Notes under the pieces: model-generated
Database searches by the model: none
Told to the model about the DNA's origin: nothing
What the model saw: the letters and a program-made list of their open reading frames with translations, nothing else
Made by a program: the position numbers and the translations under genes
In this document: one piece after another, positions 26,741 to 35,357 of the stretch
Numbering within the stretch: position 1 is the stretch's first letter
How the letters are laid out: the number at the start of each line of letters is the position of its first letter
Assembly: GCF_900117415.1 (NCBI RefSeq)
Contig: NZ_FPEI01000004.1
Coordinates: 682,001-746,000 of the forward strand
DNA: 64,000 bases
From: Hyphomicrobium sp. CS1BSMeth3
GTDB taxonomy: Bacteria > Pseudomonadota > Alphaproteobacteria > Rhizobiales > Hyphomicrobiaceae
Direction: 5' to 3'

Positions 26741-28404
26741 GTGGTCTTCGCGCTCTGCATCCAGCCCTTGAGCACCTTCGTGACCTCGGCTGAATCAGCT
26801 TCGACAAGCGCCTCGAGCTTCTCGCGCATCGCCGCATTGTTCTTGCGCCGCGGCAGTTGCGGGGTGCCCGATTCATACGAGTGGGCCGCCACGAGGCTCG
26901 TGATCTCGCCTTGTGGACCGGCAATGGCCGGCGCTCCCGTTGCACCGCCGGCCTGGCTTGCGAGCGCAGGGCTCGCCGCTCCTTCGAGAGCAATTGCGGG
27001 CTGCGGCTCGCCGAGTATGCGCGTCACCGGCCGCAGGCCGAACCACACGACGAGGAAGACTACGCCGAGCATGGCCGCCGCATTCATTGCCGTGCCGGCA
27101 TTCATGAGAAGATAGTCGCGAATGCTCGGCCCGGGCACGGGCGCGAGCGCCCCATCGCCAGCCGAGAAATCGACGGCCGCGATCTCGACAAGGTCCTCGC
27201 GCTCGGCGCTGGCGCCGGTCGCAGCCGAGACGAGACGTTTCAGCTCCGTGAGACGCGCTTCCTGTGCCTCGGGCGTCGCGCCCCCACCCAGCGACTCGGC
27301 GAGGTGCTTGCGGCTGATCACGACCGCGATCGCCTGACGCTTCACGCGATAGCCTTCGCGAACGGTCTGCGTCGTCTTGGTGTTGAGCTCGTAGTTGACC
27401 AGCTCCTCGCGCCGATCCTCCTTCTGGCGGCGCTTCTCGCCTTCCGCCTGCGAGCTCTCCTCCTTGGGCAGGTTGGCCACCACGCCGACGGCCGGCTTGG
27501 TGCCGCTGTCCTCGGACTGGCCGGATTGCTTCACGGTCCTGACGGAGCGCTCGATGCGCGACTTCGGATCGAACACCGTCTCGTTGGTCTGCTGGCGATC
27601 CACATCGAGGCGCACGGTCGCGCTGACCTGGTAGTTGCCGGGCCCGAGAATGGCCGAGAGCGTACGGCTCGCGCGCTGCTCGAGCTCGAGCGCCATCGAC
27701 CGCTCCATCTCGGCGTGCTTGGCTGTGCCGAGCGTCAACTCGTCACCGCCGGAGGCGAGCAGGCGGCCGTCCGTTGCAGCGACATTGACCTGCTCGACCT
27801 TCATGCCGGGAACGGCAGCCGCAACAATGTGCCGCACGGCCTGGGCTGATGAGTTCTGCCAGCGCTCGCCGATCCTGAGTAGCACGGAGGCCGAGGGATC
27901 GCGACGCTCGCGACGGAAGGATCCCGGATCCGCGAGGACAAGGTGCACGCGCGCTGCCGCCACACCGTCGAGCGCCTGGATGGTGCGTGCGATCTCGCCT
28001 TCGAGCGCGCGCACACGCGTCACTTCCTGCATGAAGGACGTGAGGCCGATCGAGCCGAGCTGATCGAACAGCTCGTAGCCCGCGCGCGAGCTGTTCGGCA
28101 GACCCTTCTGCGCAAGCAGCGATCGCGCCCGTGCGGTCTGCCCGAAGGGCACCATCACGGCGCTGCGCTGCTCGTTGACGTCGAACGTGATCCCGGCCTC
28201 GGAGAGCGCGCCCGTGATGCGCGTCACATCCTGAGCCGAGAGGCCCGTGTAGATGGGCTGCATGGCAGGTCGGCCAAGATACATGGCCGCGGTCGCCACC
28301 GCCGCCATCACGGAGAGGCCGACCAGCCCGAGAAGCACGAGGCGGCGCGTGCCGAGCCCCGCTAGGCCCGACAAGAGGCGGGAGAGTTGATCACTGCTGG
28401 GCAT
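26737..28404 (-). CDS. fliF: Flagellar MS-ring protein FliF
   Basis: A 555-residue base of the flagellum in the inner membrane. Transmembrane helices are near residues 20-45 (LVLLGLVGLSVMAAVATAAMYLG) and about 430-460 (MNAAAMLGVVFLVVWFGLRPV). Between them are the ring-building motifs and SRAGYELFDQLGSIGLTSFMQEVTRVRALEGEIARTI. The extreme C terminus (RKNNAAMREKLEALVEADSAEVTKVLKGWM) is the FliG-binding end. ATG 28404 is used; two GTG codons precede it. It is the first gene of a long operon. Confidence 0.95.
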   Translation of the reverse strand: MPSSDQLSRLLSGLAGLGTRRLVLLGLVGLSVMAAVATAAMYLGRPAMQPIYTGLSAQDVTRITGALSEAGITFDVNEQRSAVMVPFGQTARARSLLAQKGLPNSSRAGYELFDQLGSIGLTSFMQEVTRVRALEGEIARTIQALDGVAAARVHLVLADPGSFRRERRDPSASVLLRIGERWQNSSAQAVRHIVAAAVPGMKVEQVNVAATDGRLLASGGDELTLGTAKHAEMERSMALELEQRASRTLSAILGPGNYQVSATVRLDVDRQQTNETVFDPKSRIERSVRTVKQSGQSEDSGTKPAVGVVANLPKEESSQAEGEKRRQKEDRREELVNYELNTKTTQTVREGYRVKRQAIAVVISRKHLAESLGGGATPEAQEARLTELKRLVSAATGASAEREDLVEIAAVDFSAGDGALAPVPGPSIRDYLLMNAGTAMNAAAMLGVVFLVVWFGLRPVTRILGEPQPAIALEGAASPALASQAGGATGAPAIAGPQGEITSLVAAHSYESGTPQLPRRKNNAAMREKLEALVEADSAEVTKVLKGWMQSAKTT

Positions 28405-28437
28405 CACCACACATGCGCATGAGGAATGGCTCGATGG

Positions 28438-28600
28438 CTAAAGCAACGGACTTGAAATTCGCCTCACCTCGACGCGGGCAGGGAGCGAATTTCAAGTCCA
28501 AAGTTGCTTTAGAAAAATTGAGTCTAAAGCGTCGTTAGACCTCAAATGCGACTCTGAGCCCGGTACGAACCGTAGGTCGCATTTGAGGTCCGACGCTTTA
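28438..28600. repeat. 163-bp double palindromic element, copy upstream of fliF
   Basis: Palindrome 1: outer arms 28438-28447 / 28503-28512 (10 bp, perfect), inner arms 28448-28462 / 28485-28499 (15 bp, perfect), 22-nt spacer, 3-nt AAA bulge on the right. Palindrome 2: outer arms 28525-28534 / 28591-28600 (10 bp, perfect), inner arms 28538-28552 / 28576-28590 (15 bp, perfect), 23-nt spacer, 3-nt TTA bulge on the left. Dimensions match the flgK copy although most arm bases differ. Confidence 0.9.
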
Positions 28601-28696
28601 CCATCGGCCAGTAACCTTGCGCGAAGTTGTCGGGATGACGGCGCATGACGCCGGGAGCAGCGGGCGTTGCGCCGCTGCCATGGCCTGCGAACGGCC

Positions 28697-28737
28697 AAAA
28701 AGAAAACGCGCGGGCTCCGATCAGCGGAGCCCGCGCG
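28697..28737 (-). terminator. Intrinsic terminator of the flagellin gene
   Basis: A perfect 13-bp GC-rich stem (28707-28719 / 28725-28737) with a 5-nt loop starts 12 bp past the flagellin stop. On the minus strand it is followed directly by TTTTCTTTTT. This is a classic rho-independent terminator that isolates the flagellin transcript from fliF. Confidence 0.92.
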
Positions 28738-28749
28738 CCTTCAAGTCGC

Positions 28750-29796
28750 TTAGCGGAAGAGCGAGAGGATGCTCTGGCCGTTGGCGTTGGCGATCGACAG
28801 CGCCTGGATGCCGAGCTGCTGCTGAACCTGCAGCGCCTGGAGACGGGTCGACTCAGCGTTCATGTCGGCGTCGACGAGCGTCGAGATGCCACGATCGAGA
28901 GCATCCATCAGGCTGGACACGAAGTCCTTCTGGATGTCGATGCGCTTCTTCGTGGAACCCATGATCGTCGCAGCGGTCGTCATCTCCGTGAGCGCGGCAT
29001 CGACGGCCTGGATGTAGTCCTCGATGTCCTCGTCAGAGGCGTTCGTGATGTCGATCTCGGCTTCACCAACCGTGGAGTTGTCGGGATCGTAGTTCACGAT
29101 CACGATGGTGCCGGCCGCATCGATGGAGCCACGCGCAACGCCAGCCGTATCGGCATCAGCGCGCGTCAGGCGGTTCGAGCCGAGGATACCGAGCGCATCG
29201 GCAGTCGCGCTGCCCGAGTCGGCCGCCGCACCCGCCGTGCCATCCGTGTTGGCATCGAGCAGGAACATGTCCTTGACGTCGATCTTCAGGGTGCCGACCG
29301 TGACTTCCGAGCCGTTCTCGCCGTTGCTGCGGGCGAACGAGGAGACGACCGACTGCTCGTCGAGATAGCTCGCGGAGCCCGAGTCGACGCCGAGCCAGTT
29401 CTGGCCACCGAACGAAGCCGACTTGGCGATCGTGCGGAGCTGGTTCTGGATCTCGTCGATTTCGGTCTGGATCTTCGCCTTGTCGACGCCCGGCTGGCGG
29501 GCCGAAACGAGCAGCTTGCCCATTTCCTTGACGGACTCGATCGCGCTGTTCATCGCCGTGTAGGCGACGTCGATCGTCGCAGCGCCGATCCCGAGCGCGT
29601 CATTGACGGCCGAGAGCGACTTGTTGTCGGCGCGCATGGAGGTCGCGAGGGACCAGTAGGCGGCGCTGTCCTGAGCCGTCGCGACGCGGAAGCCGGTCGA
29701 GATCCGGTTCTGCGTGATGCTGAGGTTCTTGTTGGTCTGGCTGAGGCTCTGGAGAGCGGTCTGCGCGGCGAAATTGGTATTGATGCTGTTGGCCAT
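28750..29796 (-). CDS. fliC: Flagellin
   Basis: The 348-residue filament subunit and the only flagellin in the window. The N-terminal D0/D1 domain is NTNFAAQTALQSLSQTNKNLSITQNRISTGFRVATAQDSAAYWSLATSMRAD, and the C-terminal D1/D0 domain ends LQALQVQQQLGIQALSIANANGQSILSLF. The middle (about 135-230) is short, acidic and variable. It is monocistronic: a 214-bp leader region with a hairpin lies upstream and a strong terminator downstream. It is the expected target of FlbT/FlaF control. Confidence 0.96.
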   Translation of the reverse strand: MANSINTNFAAQTALQSLSQTNKNLSITQNRISTGFRVATAQDSAAYWSLATSMRADNKSLSAVNDALGIGAATIDVAYTAMNSAIESVKEMGKLLVSARQPGVDKAKIQTEIDEIQNQLRTIAKSASFGGQNWLGVDSGSASYLDEQSVVSSFARSNGENGSEVTVGTLKIDVKDMFLLDANTDGTAGAAADSGSATADALGILGSNRLTRADADTAGVARGSIDAAGTIVIVNYDPDNSTVGEAEIDITNASDEDIEDYIQAVDAALTEMTTAATIMGSTKKRIDIQKDFVSSLMDALDRGISTLVDADMNAESTRLQALQVQQQLGIQALSIANANGQSILSLFR

Positions 29797-29831
29797 TCGT
29801 ATGCCCCGTAAGGAGAAGTACTGTCTGGGAC

Positions 29832-29850
29832 ATACCGGGTTGTCCGGTAT
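29832..29850 (-). promoter_or_regulatory. Hairpin in the flagellin leader
   Basis: A perfect 7-bp inverted repeat (ATACCGG / CCGGTAT, 5-nt loop) lies 36-54 nt upstream of the flagellin ATG. It is probably in the untranslated leader and is a candidate site for FlbT or another post-transcriptional regulator. No transcription start was located. Confidence 0.4.
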
Positions 29851-30010
29851 AGCGGAGCGGCATCATGCCCCCGGCGTACATCCCTCAGGATGGCCCCCCC
29901 GGCCCGCTATAAACGCCACTAGTACCGACGATGTACTAAACCCGAGTTAACTCTGTTCGTGCAATTAGCCAATCCTTATCTGCATCGGCTTTAGGAATTT
30001 TTTCGCATCG

Positions 30011-30766
30011 TTATCCGAACGATCGCACGAGCCCGCCGACGAGCAGATTCCAGCCGTCGATCAACACGAAGAACAGCACCTTGAACGGCAGCGAGATCGC
30101 GGTCGGCGGCAGCATCATCATGCCCATCGACATCACGAGCGTCGCGACGATCAGGTCGATGACGAGAAACGGCAGGATGATCAGAAAGCCGATCTCGAAT
30201 CCGCGTCTCAACTCCGAGATCATGAAGGCCGGCACCAGCACGCGCATGTCGACTTCCGCAGGCTGTCCCGATGCATTCGGCGTCGCGGGCGGCGTGCGGC
30301 TGCGCGAGATGCTCTCGAAGAGCTGGATGTCCTTTTCGCGCACGTTCGCCTGCATGAACTCGCGCAGCGGCCGCGTCATGCGCTGGTAGGCTTCGCGCTC
30401 GTTGAGCCGGTTCTCCATGAGCGGCTGGACGCCTTCCGCCCACATGCGGTCGAACACCGGCGCCATCACGAAAAACGTCATGAAAAGCGCAAGGCTGACC
30501 AGCACGATGTTCGATGGCGTCGAAGGCAGGCCGACGCCCGAGCGCAGGAACGAGAGCGCAATGATGAAGCGCGTGAAGCAGGTGACCGTGACGAGCAGGC
30601 CCGGCGCAATCGACAGCACCGAGATGAGCGTGATGAGCTGGAGGATGCGCGCGCTCGTCGAGCCCTGCCCCTCGGGGATGAGGTCCTGAAGATTGATCGT
30701 CTGCGCGATCGCGACGCCCGGCACCAGGATCAGCGCCAGTGCGGCAATGACAGCGAGCCGCCTCAT
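30011..30766 (-). CDS. fliP: Flagellar export apparatus protein FliP
   Basis: The main pore subunit of the export gate, 251 residues, with a cleavable signal peptide (LAVIAALALILVPGVAIAQ). Conserved segments are VTCFTRFIIALSFLRSGVGLPSTPSNIVLVSLALFMTFFVMAP (about 61-103) and FLIILPFLVIDLIVATLVMSMGMMMLPP near the end. It overlaps the fliL stop by 4 bp and is the last gene of the flgB-fliP unit. No fliO lies next to it. Confidence 0.96.
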   Translation of the reverse strand: MRRLAVIAALALILVPGVAIAQTINLQDLIPEGQGSTSARILQLITLISVLSIAPGLLVTVTCFTRFIIALSFLRSGVGLPSTPSNIVLVSLALFMTFFVMAPVFDRMWAEGVQPLMENRLNEREAYQRMTRPLREFMQANVREKDIQLFESISRSRTPPATPNASGQPAEVDMRVLVPAFMISELRRGFEIGFLIILPFLVIDLIVATLVMSMGMMMLPPTAISLPFKVLFFVLIDGWNLLVGGLVRSFG

Positions 30767-31293
30767 TCGACCACCAGCGAGCGCAGGATGATGTTGCGCG
30801 CCCGTCCCTTCGAGCGCAATCGTGCGATCTCTTGGATGTCCTCGCGCAGGTACTCGACGCCGGCGGCGCTCTCGACGTGGACGAGTGGCACGGTCCGCAT
30901 GAAGCTCATGATGTCTTCGGTCATGGACTTGAGCAGCACGGCGTCGTCGGGTGTGGTCGGTCCATCGAGGATGACCCCGAGCTCGAGCCGCGCCCAGCTC
31001 CTCTGCGGCCCGGCCAGCGTGACGAGAATGGGATCGAGGCTCGCAACCTGGATCTTGCTCGCCTCGCCGGCTGCGCCCTTGGAGCTGCCCCCGTCGCCGC
31101 TTCTTGCTCCCGCCTTCCCGATCTGCACCTCGCGCTTGCCCGAGCCGGCCTCGTGTGCCGGCGTGCCGGCATTGAGGAACATGAGGCTGAAGCCCGCCCC
31201 GGCGCCGGCCCCGATGACGGCAAGCAGCACCAGCGCAATGACGAAGCCGCCCTTGCCGCCGCCCGCTGCCTTGCCTTCGGTTTCCTCTGCCAT
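30763..31293 (-). CDS. fliL: Flagellar basal body-associated protein FliL
   Basis: A 176-residue single-pass protein: a glycine-rich cytoplasmic start, a transmembrane helix (GGFVIALVLLAVIGAGAGAGFSLMFL), then a periplasmic domain. The FliL end is recognisable in LLKSMTEDIMSFMRTVPLVHVESAAGVEYLREDIQEIARLRSKGRARNIILRSLVVE. FliL forms a ring around the stator. ATG 31293 gives MAEETEGK; an in-frame upstream extension runs into the 167-bp repeat, which begins 4 nt upstream of this ATG and so supplies the sequence around its ribosome site. Confidence 0.93.
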   Translation of the reverse strand: MAEETEGKAAGGGKGGFVIALVLLAVIGAGAGAGFSLMFLNAGTPAHEAGSGKREVQIGKAGARSGDGGSSKGAAGEASKIQVASLDPILVTLAGPQRSWARLELGVILDGPTTPDDAVLLKSMTEDIMSFMRTVPLVHVESAAGVEYLREDIQEIARLRSKGRARNIILRSLVVE

Positions 31294-31297
31294 GCGC

Positions 31298-31464
31298 CTA
31301 GCGTCCCGATTCCAAAGTTCGCCTGATCTCGATGCTGGTGTCCCGAGCGAACTTCGCAATCAGAAGGGACACTAGAAGCATTGTCTTGCTCGTGTGATTC
31401 AGATCGAGAAATTCACTCCCAACCGAGCCGTTTGATATGGCGATTTTCTCGATCATCACACGAG
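31298..31464. repeat. 167-bp nested palindromic element, copy upstream of fliL
   Basis: Exactly the same length as the flgK copy and alignable with it over its whole length. Ends are CTAGCGT and ACACGAG, with the shared spacer CTCGATGCTGGTGTCCCG. Palindrome 1 inner arms are 31309-31323 / 31346-31360 with 12 of 15 positions paired; palindrome 2 spans about 31394-31460. Arms are partly decayed. It fills nearly all of the flgH-fliL spacer. Confidence 0.9.
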
Positions 31465-31466
31465 CC

Positions 31467-32267
31467 TCAGAACGGGCTGTACTTGTCGAGGAGCTGCTGG
31501 CCCCAGGCCGGCTGCTGCACTTCCATCGAGCGCCCGCGGCCGCCATAGGAGATCCGCGCCTCGGCAATGCGCTCGTAGGGGATGGTGTTGTCCGAGCGGA
31601 TGTCCGTGATGTTGACGACGCCGGTGAACGTCAGCACGCGCAGCTCGAAGTTGACGCGCACTTCCTGCGAGCCCTGGATGAGCAAGTTTCCGTTCGGCAG
31701 CACTTCGGTAACGACGGCCGCGAGCCTCAGGTCGATATTTTCAGAGCGCTCGATCTCGCCCTTGCCGTCTGTCGCCGTATTGGATTTCAGCCCCGAGTTG
31801 ACCGCAGCCTTGCCTTCGCTTTTCAGGCCGAACGTGTCGATGCCATGCGACCAATCGAGCCCGAAGCCGTGCGCGGAATCGCGCGAGCGCTTCGAGCGAT
31901 TGTCCATGATGGCCTTGTCCTTCATGGAGATCGTGACCGTCAGAATGTCTCCCGTACGGCGCGCGCGGCGGTCGCGGAAGAGGTCGGCGCCACGCGGCGT
32001 CCAGAGCGACGAGCTGTTGTGTCCGACCGGCTTCAGGTAGGCCGCACGGTTCATGCTGTCGTATGTCGCGGGCGCCACCGGCTTCTGCTCGATGCCCGCG
32101 CCCACCGGGCTCATCGATGGCTCCGTGCCGATCTGGTCCGGCTTCACGGAGCAGCCGACAGCGACCGTCGCCACCACTGCGAGCACGCCGATGCGCGCGC
32201 GCCAGAGCCGCACGGGCACGTCGCGCAAGCGCACTGTTGGGCCTGAACTCTCAGAAGGTGTGCTCAC
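31467..32267 (-). CDS. flgH: Flagellar L-ring lipoprotein FlgH
   Basis: The outer-membrane ring subunit, 266 residues. The N-terminal signal ends in VAVGC, making Cys39 the lipidated residue. The long basic n-region suggests the true start could lie a little downstream. Conserved FlgH sequence appears in LFRDRRARRTGDILTVTISMKDKA, LAAVVTEVLPNGNLLIQGSQEVRVNFELRVLTFTGVVNITDIRSDNTIPYERIAEARISYGGRG. It overlaps the motE stop by 4 bp. Confidence 0.95.
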   Translation of the reverse strand: MSTPSESSGPTVRLRDVPVRLWRARIGVLAVVATVAVGCSVKPDQIGTEPSMSPVGAGIEQKPVAPATYDSMNRAAYLKPVGHNSSSLWTPRGADLFRDRRARRTGDILTVTISMKDKAIMDNRSKRSRDSAHGFGLDWSHGIDTFGLKSEGKAAVNSGLKSNTATDGKGEIERSENIDLRLAAVVTEVLPNGNLLIQGSQEVRVNFELRVLTFTGVVNITDIRSDNTIPYERIAEARISYGGRGRSMEVQQPAWGQQLLDKYSPF

Positions 32268-32908
32268 GAACCGCCCCCCGGATCGGTCTTGCGCGACGCC
32301 CCCATGAGAATCATGGCGAGGCGCGCGGCCCTATCGGGCGGCATGTCATTGAGGATCTGGCTGGCGACACGGGGCGCAAGTTTGCTCAGAATGGCCGCCG
32401 CCGTGCTCTCCTCGATCTTCGCGAGCTGCTCCGAAGCTGCCTCCGGCCGCATCCCGGAATAGATCGTGACGAGCTGATCGCTCGTCCGGTTGGCGAAGTC
32501 CTCGCGTCGCGCCACCCACTCCTTGAGCTCGGCGATGCGGGCCTCGATCTTGACCATGCGGTCGTCGAGGGCGCGGCTCAGCGCCTGCAATTCGGCCGTC
32601 TGATAAGCGTAGCGCGCCTCGCGCGCCGGATCGAGCACAGCCCGGCAGTACTGCTCGGCAACCGAGAGCGAACGATCGGGCTCGCGCGGCACGGTGCGCT
32701 TCGGCGGCTCGGGAAGGATCGGAACCATGCGCGGCGTGGACTGCGCCGATCGGGGCCCTGCCTTGGGCACCGGCCTCGCCGCTTCCTTCGCTGCGGGTGC
32801 CTGGGCCATCGCCCCGTCGGGCAGAACGCCAAAGGCCAGCAGCAGGGCGATCGCCGCCGCCGCGCGTTCGAGCCTCCTCTTCTGCCCTGCCTCCATAGCT
32901 GTCTCCAC
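32264..32908 (-). CDS. motE: MotE-family periplasmic motility protein
   Basis: A 214-residue exported protein: signal peptide ending near DGAMAQAPA, a proline-rich linker, a coiled coil (LQALSRALDDRMVKIEARIAELKEWVARRE) and an MgtE-N-like tail (KIEESTAAAILSKLAPRVASQILNDMPPDRAARLAMILMGASRK). In Sinorhizobium, MotE acts as a chaperone for the folding and stability of MotC. The position between flgI and flgH is conserved there. An alternative start is at 32896. Confidence 0.92.
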   Translation of the reverse strand: METAMEAGQKRRLERAAAAIALLLAFGVLPDGAMAQAPAAKEAARPVPKAGPRSAQSTPRMVPILPEPPKRTVPREPDRSLSVAEQYCRAVLDPAREARYAYQTAELQALSRALDDRMVKIEARIAELKEWVARREDFANRTSDQLVTIYSGMRPEAASEQLAKIEESTAAAILSKLAPRVASQILNDMPPDRAARLAMILMGASRKTDPGGGS

Positions 32909-32918
32909 GCGTCTCGTA

Positions 32919-34031
32919 TTACTGGACCACGAGGTCGGCCTGCAGCGCGCCGGCCGACTTGATCGCCTGCAGGATCGCGATGATCCCGAGCGGCTTGAGG
33001 CCCATGCGATTGAGGCCGGTCACCAGGCTCTGCAGATCGACACCATCGACGATCGCGAAGTTGCCATTCTCCTGATGCGCCGAGATCTCCGTCGTCGAGG
33101 TCACGACCGTCTGCCCCTTCGAGAAGGGAGCCGGCTGCGAAACGGCCGGCGTCTCGACCACCCGCACCGTCAGATTGCCGTGCGTGACCGCGACGCGGCT
33201 GACCTTCACATTGCGGCTGATCACGATCGTGCCCGTGCGCTCGTCGATGATGATGCGCGCCGGCACATCGGGCTCGACCTTGAGCTGGCCAATGCTCGCG
33301 AGAAAGCGCGCAGCGGTCGTGCCCTGCGGCACCTCGACGGCCAGCGAGCTCGGCCCGGCTTCCTTCGCCAGCCGGCGCTTCGTCGTCTGCACGGTGTAGC
33401 TATTGATCGCATCGACGATCGCGACGGCGGTGCCGAAGTCGGGGTTCTTCAGCTCGAGAAAGAGCGTGCGCGACGAGGCGAGAAGATCCGGCGCATCGCG
33501 CTCAACGAGGGCACCGCCTGCAATGCGGCCCGAAGTCGGCACGCCGTGCGTGAGGGTCTCGCTCTGTCCTTGAGCCTGGAAGCCCGCCACGACGACCGAT
33601 CCCTGCGCCACCGCATAGACCTGCCCGTCGGCCGCCTGGAGTGGCGTCATCACGAGAGTGCCACCAGCCAGCGAGGTTGCATCGGCGAGCGAGGCCACGG
33701 AGATGTCGATGCGGTTGCCGCCCACGGCGAAGGCCGGCAGCTCCGCCGTGACGAGGACGGCGGCGACGTTCTTCGTGCGCATGTCGAGGCCGCGGACGTT
33801 GACGCCGAGCCTCTCCAGCATCGCGTTCATCGACTGCTCGGTGAAAGGCGAGTTGCGCAGGCTGTCGCCCGTCCCCTTGAGGCCCGTCACGAGGCCGTAA
33901 CCGACGAGCTGGTTCGGGCGCACGCCGCGCACGGTGGTGATGTCCTTGACGCGCACCTCGGCCCACACGTCGCTCGCGATCAGCGTGAGCGACAGAGCGG
34001 CCAGGACCAGCGCGTGCAACAGGGACAGCAT
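32919..34031 (-). CDS. flgI: Flagellar P-ring protein FlgI
   Basis: A 370-residue periplasmic ring protein with an N-terminal signal peptide (LSLLHALVLAALSLTLIASDVWA). It has the family sequence VRVKDITTVRGVRPNQLVGYGLVTGLKGTGDSLRNSPFTEQSMNAMLERLGVNVR and the C-terminal LQSLVTGLNRMGLKPLGIIAILQAIKSAGALQADLVVQ. FlgI surrounds the rod in the peptidoglycan layer and is assembled with help from FlgA, encoded 4 bp upstream. Confidence 0.96.
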   Translation of the reverse strand: MLSLLHALVLAALSLTLIASDVWAEVRVKDITTVRGVRPNQLVGYGLVTGLKGTGDSLRNSPFTEQSMNAMLERLGVNVRGLDMRTKNVAAVLVTAELPAFAVGGNRIDISVASLADATSLAGGTLVMTPLQAADGQVYAVAQGSVVVAGFQAQGQSETLTHGVPTSGRIAGGALVERDAPDLLASSRTLFLELKNPDFGTAVAIVDAINSYTVQTTKRRLAKEAGPSSLAVEVPQGTTAARFLASIGQLKVEPDVPARIIIDERTGTIVISRNVKVSRVAVTHGNLTVRVVETPAVSQPAPFSKGQTVVTSTTEISAHQENGNFAIVDGVDLQSLVTGLNRMGLKPLGIIAILQAIKSAGALQADLVVQ

Positions 34032-34035
34032 CCCC

Positions 34036-34500
34036 TCAATCCCCTCCGACTTGAACGCGACCGCTTACCTGCACGACACCGCGAACGATGATGCCCGTGT
34101 CCGCATTGCGCACGCTGATGAGCTTGCCTGCGACACCGGGCTCGAGTGCGATGCCGGTCGCCTCGATGCTGAGCCCACCCGTGGTGAACAGGATCGGCAC
34201 GCGATCGCCTTCCTTGAAAACCCAGGGATCGCGCAGCGCATTGACCGGAATGGCGTGACCGGCCTGCAGCACGCGCCGCGCCACCTTGCCGACCACGGCC
34301 TCGCGAGCCGTATGGAACCCCTGCACCTGACGCGCATTGACGAGGAAGCGCTGCTCGCCGACCAGCTCGTCGGCCAGGACATCGCCCTGCAGAATGGTCA
34401 CGGTCGGTACGGGCAACGCCATTCCGCTGCCCTGCGCCGCGGCGGAATGCGCGAAGCAAACCGCGAGACAGGCCGCAGCCGCTTGCAGAATGCGTCGCAT
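34036..34500 (-). CDS. flgA: Flagellar P-ring assembly chaperone FlgA
   Basis: A 154-residue periplasmic protein with a signal peptide (RILQAAAACLAVCFAHSAAAQ) and a SAF-like C-terminal domain (VLQAGHAIPVNALRDPWVFKEGDRVPILFTTGGLSIEATGIALEPG), ending in IIVRGVVQVSGRVQVGG. It lacks the longer N-terminal half found in some FlgA proteins. ATG 34500 follows GAGGGGAGCT; the upstream extension overlaps flgG and lacks such a site. Confidence 0.92.
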   Translation of the reverse strand: MRRILQAAAACLAVCFAHSAAAQGSGMALPVPTVTILQGDVLADELVGEQRFLVNARQVQGFHTAREAVVGKVARRVLQAGHAIPVNALRDPWVFKEGDRVPILFTTGGLSIEATGIALEPGVAGKLISVRNADTGIIVRGVVQVSGRVQVGGD

Positions 34501-34550
34501 AGCTCCCCTCTGACGGTTCACGGCCTCATACCGTGGACGGCCGTCGTGCC

Positions 34551-35339
34551 TCACCGGAGGCCCTTCGTCACGACACCCATCATGTCGTCGGACGCCTGGA
34601 TGATCTTGGAGTTCATCTCGTACGCGCGCTGCGCCGAGATCAGCTCGGTGATCTCCTTGACCGGATCGACGTTGGAGCCTTCGAGATAACCCTGCTTGAT
34701 CCGGCCAAGACCGTTCTCACCCGGAATGCCGACGACGGCCGCACCCGACGCCATCGTCTCGCGCCAGAGATTTCCGCCGAGCGGCTCGAGGCCGACCTCA
34801 TTGACGAAGCTCGCGACCGAAAGCTGGCCGAGAAGGCGCGGCTGCACCTCGGTTGGGATGGTGGCGTAGACCTGCCCCTGCTCGTTGACCGTGATCGCCG
34901 TCGCCTCGGGCGGCACAGTCATCTGCGGCTGCACGAGATAGCCTTCGGCCGTCACGATCCGGCCCGTCGCGTCCTTGTTGAAAGCAGCGGCGCGCGTATA
35001 GAGCGTCTCGCCTTCAGGTCCGGTCACGCGGAAGAAGCCGCGGCCCATCATCGCGAGATCGAGCGAGTTGCCCGTCTGGGCGAGCGCGCCCTGCTGATGC
35101 AGATTGCGGATGGCCGACGCGCGCACGCCAAGCCCGACGCGCGCGCCCTCGGGAATGACCTCGATGCCGCCCGCAGCCGGCGTGCCTGCCGCGAGCTGGG
35201 TCTGGTAGAGCAGATCGACGAACTCCGCGCGCGAGCGCTTGAAACTCGTCGTGTTGATGTTCGCAACGTTGTGGGCGATGACCTCAACGTTGAGCTGCTG
35301 CGCCGTCATGCCGGTCGCGGCGATGGAAAGTGCCCGCAT
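34551..35339 (-). CDS. flgG: Flagellar distal rod protein FlgG
   Basis: A 262-residue distal rod subunit. It has the axial N-terminal motif [40 protein letters not shown], the family sequence [27 protein letters not shown], and the C-terminal helix [29 protein letters not shown]. The 262-residue length and the [12 protein letters not shown] form separate it from FlgF in the plus-strand operon. It is downstream of fliE. Confidence 0.96.
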   Translation of the reverse strand: MRALSIAATGMTAQQLNVEVIAHNVANINTTSFKRSRAEFVDLLYQTQLAAGTPAAGGIEVIPEGARVGLGVRASAIRNLHQQGALAQTGNSLDLAMMGRGFFRVTGPEGETLYTRAAAFNKDATGRIVTAEGYLVQPQMTVPPEATAITVNEQGQVYATIPTEVQPRLLGQLSVASFVNEVGLEPLGGNLWRETMASGAAVVGIPGENGLGRIKQGYLEGSNVDPVKEITELISAQRAYEMNSKIIQASDDMMGVVTKGLR

Positions 35340-35357
35340 TGCCTGCTCCCGCTCCCG

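Larger units (their letters stand above)
28405..28749. other. 345-bp gap between fliF and the flagellin gene
   Basis: No coding sequence was recognised. Going down the minus strand it holds the flagellin terminator (28697-28737), then about 95 bp that should include the fliF promoter, then the double palindromic element (28438-28600), then 33 bp to the fliF ATG. The element therefore lies in the probable fliF leader. Confidence 0.6.

Noticed and set aside
28438-28600. CRISPR array
   Set aside because: The repeated units are inverted pairs with unequal arms, not direct repeats with regular unique spacers, and no cas genes are present.
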